Origin: Geodermatophilaceae bacterium URHA0031
GTDB taxonomy: Bacteria; Actinomycetota; Actinomycetes; Mycobacteriales; Geodermatophilaceae
Reading direction: 5' to 3'
DNA length: 64,000 bases
NCBI GenBank assembly: GCA_000620205.1
Contig: JHVP01000002.1
Coordinates: 62,001-126,000, forward strand
Position numbers and translations under genes: made by a program. Below the pieces are notes generated by a model. That model was not told the origin of the DNA. It made no database searches and was given only the letters and a program-made list of their open reading frames with translations. Each line of letters begins with the position of its first letter. The first letter of the stretch is position 1. Below, one piece after another: positions 63,338 through 64,000 of the stretch.

Positions 63338-64000
63338 TCAGCGGGGTGCGGTGAGGATCCGCGGGCCGTCGTCGGTGACGGCGACGGTGTGCTCGACGTG
63401 CGCGGCCCGGCTGCCGTCGGCGCTGCGCAGCGTCCACCCGTCGGCGTCCACCCGGTAGTCGTCGTCCCCGCCGGCGAGGAACCACGGCTCGATGGCGATC
63501 ACCAGACCGGCGCGCAGCGGCACCCCGCGCCCGGCCCGGCCCTCGTTCGGCACGTGCGGGTCGGCGTGCATGGTGCGACCGACCCCGTGGCCGCCCTGGT
63601 CGGTGTTGATCCCGCAGCCGCCGGCCCGGCCGACCGCCGCGATGGCCGCGGAGATGTCGCCGACCCGGTTGCCCGGGACGGCGGCGGCGATGCCGGCCGC
63701 CAGGGCGCGGCTGGTGGTGTCGACCAGCTGCAGGTCCGCCGGACGTGGTGTGCCCACGGGGACGGTGATCGCCGCGTCGCCGACCCAGCCGTCGAGGGTG
63801 GCGCCGGCGTCGACGCTGAGCAGGTCGCCGTCCTCGAGCTCCTGCGCGGTGGGGATGCCGTGCAGGGCGACGTCGTTCACCGACAGGCAGACGACGCCGG
63901 GGAACGGCGGGGTGGTGCTGAGCGGTGCGTAGCCGAGGAACGGCGAGGTCGCGCCCGCCTCGGACAGGACGCCGCGGGCCACCTCGTCGAGCTGGGTGAG
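63338..64000 (-). CDS. map: Methionine aminopeptidase type I, C-terminal part (runs off right edge)
   Basis: 221 C-terminal residues lie in the window; the frame stays open to the edge (LTQLDEVARGVLSEAGA). Metal ligands are Asp in LLSVDAGATLDGWVGDAA, His in GGHGVGRTMHADPHVPNEG, and Glu in VIAIEPWF and AHVEHTVAV. It removes initiator Met from nascent proteins. The upstream start is outside the window. Confidence 0.94.
   Translation of the reverse strand, partial: LTQLDEVARGVLSEAGATSPFLGYAPLSTTPPFPGVVCLSVNDVALHGIPTAQELEDGDLLSVDAGATLDGWVGDAAITVPVGTPRPADLQLVDTTSRALAAGIAAAVPGNRVGDISAAIAAVGRAGGCGINTDQGGHGVGRTMHADPHVPNEGRAGRGVPLRAGLVIAIEPWFLAGGDDDYRVDADGWTLRSADGSRAAHVEHTVAVTDDGPRILTAPR

Noticed and set aside
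1-64000. CRISPR arrays, prophage, insertion sequences or biosynthetic gene clusters
   Set aside because: No regularly spaced repeats, transposases, integrases, structural phage genes or cluster-type enzymes were found.

Overview
The window is very GC-rich with strongly GC-biased third codon positions, many GTG starts and frequent stop/start overlaps (ATGA or GTGA). Family content and gene order point to an actinobacterium, most likely of the Geodermatophilaceae or a near relative (family-level placement is inference). It is mostly ordinary chromosomal core sequence. There is no prophage, insertion sequence, CRISPR array or biosynthetic cluster.

Layout. (1) 1-17.8 kb, minus strand: a long block running argS, lysA, hom, thrC, thrB, rho, rpmE, prfA, prmC, a threonylcarbamoyl-AMP synthase, glyA, wecA, an AtpI-like gene, an AtpZ-like gene, atpB, atpE, atpF, atpH. 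This is collinear with the mycobacterial argS-atp region, with glyA added. (2) 18-24.7 kb: an exported DUF3105/DUF305 pair, tRNA-Arg(CCG), an ABC-F ATPase, a class III nucleotide cyclase and a two-gene ABC exporter behind a 34-bp palindrome. (3) 24.8-38.6 kb: kgd (2-oxoglutarate metabolism) with a tiny DUF6104 gene, a 2-hydroxyacid dehydrogenase facing malic enzyme, the divergent sodN/sodX pair, a PP2C phosphatase, the phosphatidylethanolamine genes psd-pssA, and a diacylglycerol-kinase-like enzyme. (4) 38.9-53 kb: the stress-signalling neighbourhood whiB1, pdtaS, a lone biotinyl protein, rshA/sigH, an abasic-site sensor (SRAP), aroA and rsgA, in the order known from Mycobacterium. Within it are a degenerate biotin-carboxylase-like protein, the 24-codon ribosomal protein bL37 and an HNH nuclease under a LexA box. 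(5) 53-64 kb: hisN, a xylulokinase/XdhC-C/aldo-keto reductase operon, a GAF-ANTAR regulator, a PAP2 phosphatase, the transsulfuration operon cbs-metB, an alpha/beta hydrolase bracketed by two copies of an 80-nt hairpin repeat, and a partial methionine aminopeptidase.

The least ordinary content is: two families of structured intergenic repeats abutting stop codons, one with compensatory stem changes; a biotin carboxylase homologue that appears to have lost its ATP-grasp core and sits beside a free biotinyl domain; a LexA box overlapping the -10 of an HNH-SRAP operon; a sigma-R-type autoregulatory promoter before sigH; a prmC gene with no usual start codon; and two genes of 24 and 59 codons that normal length cut-offs miss.
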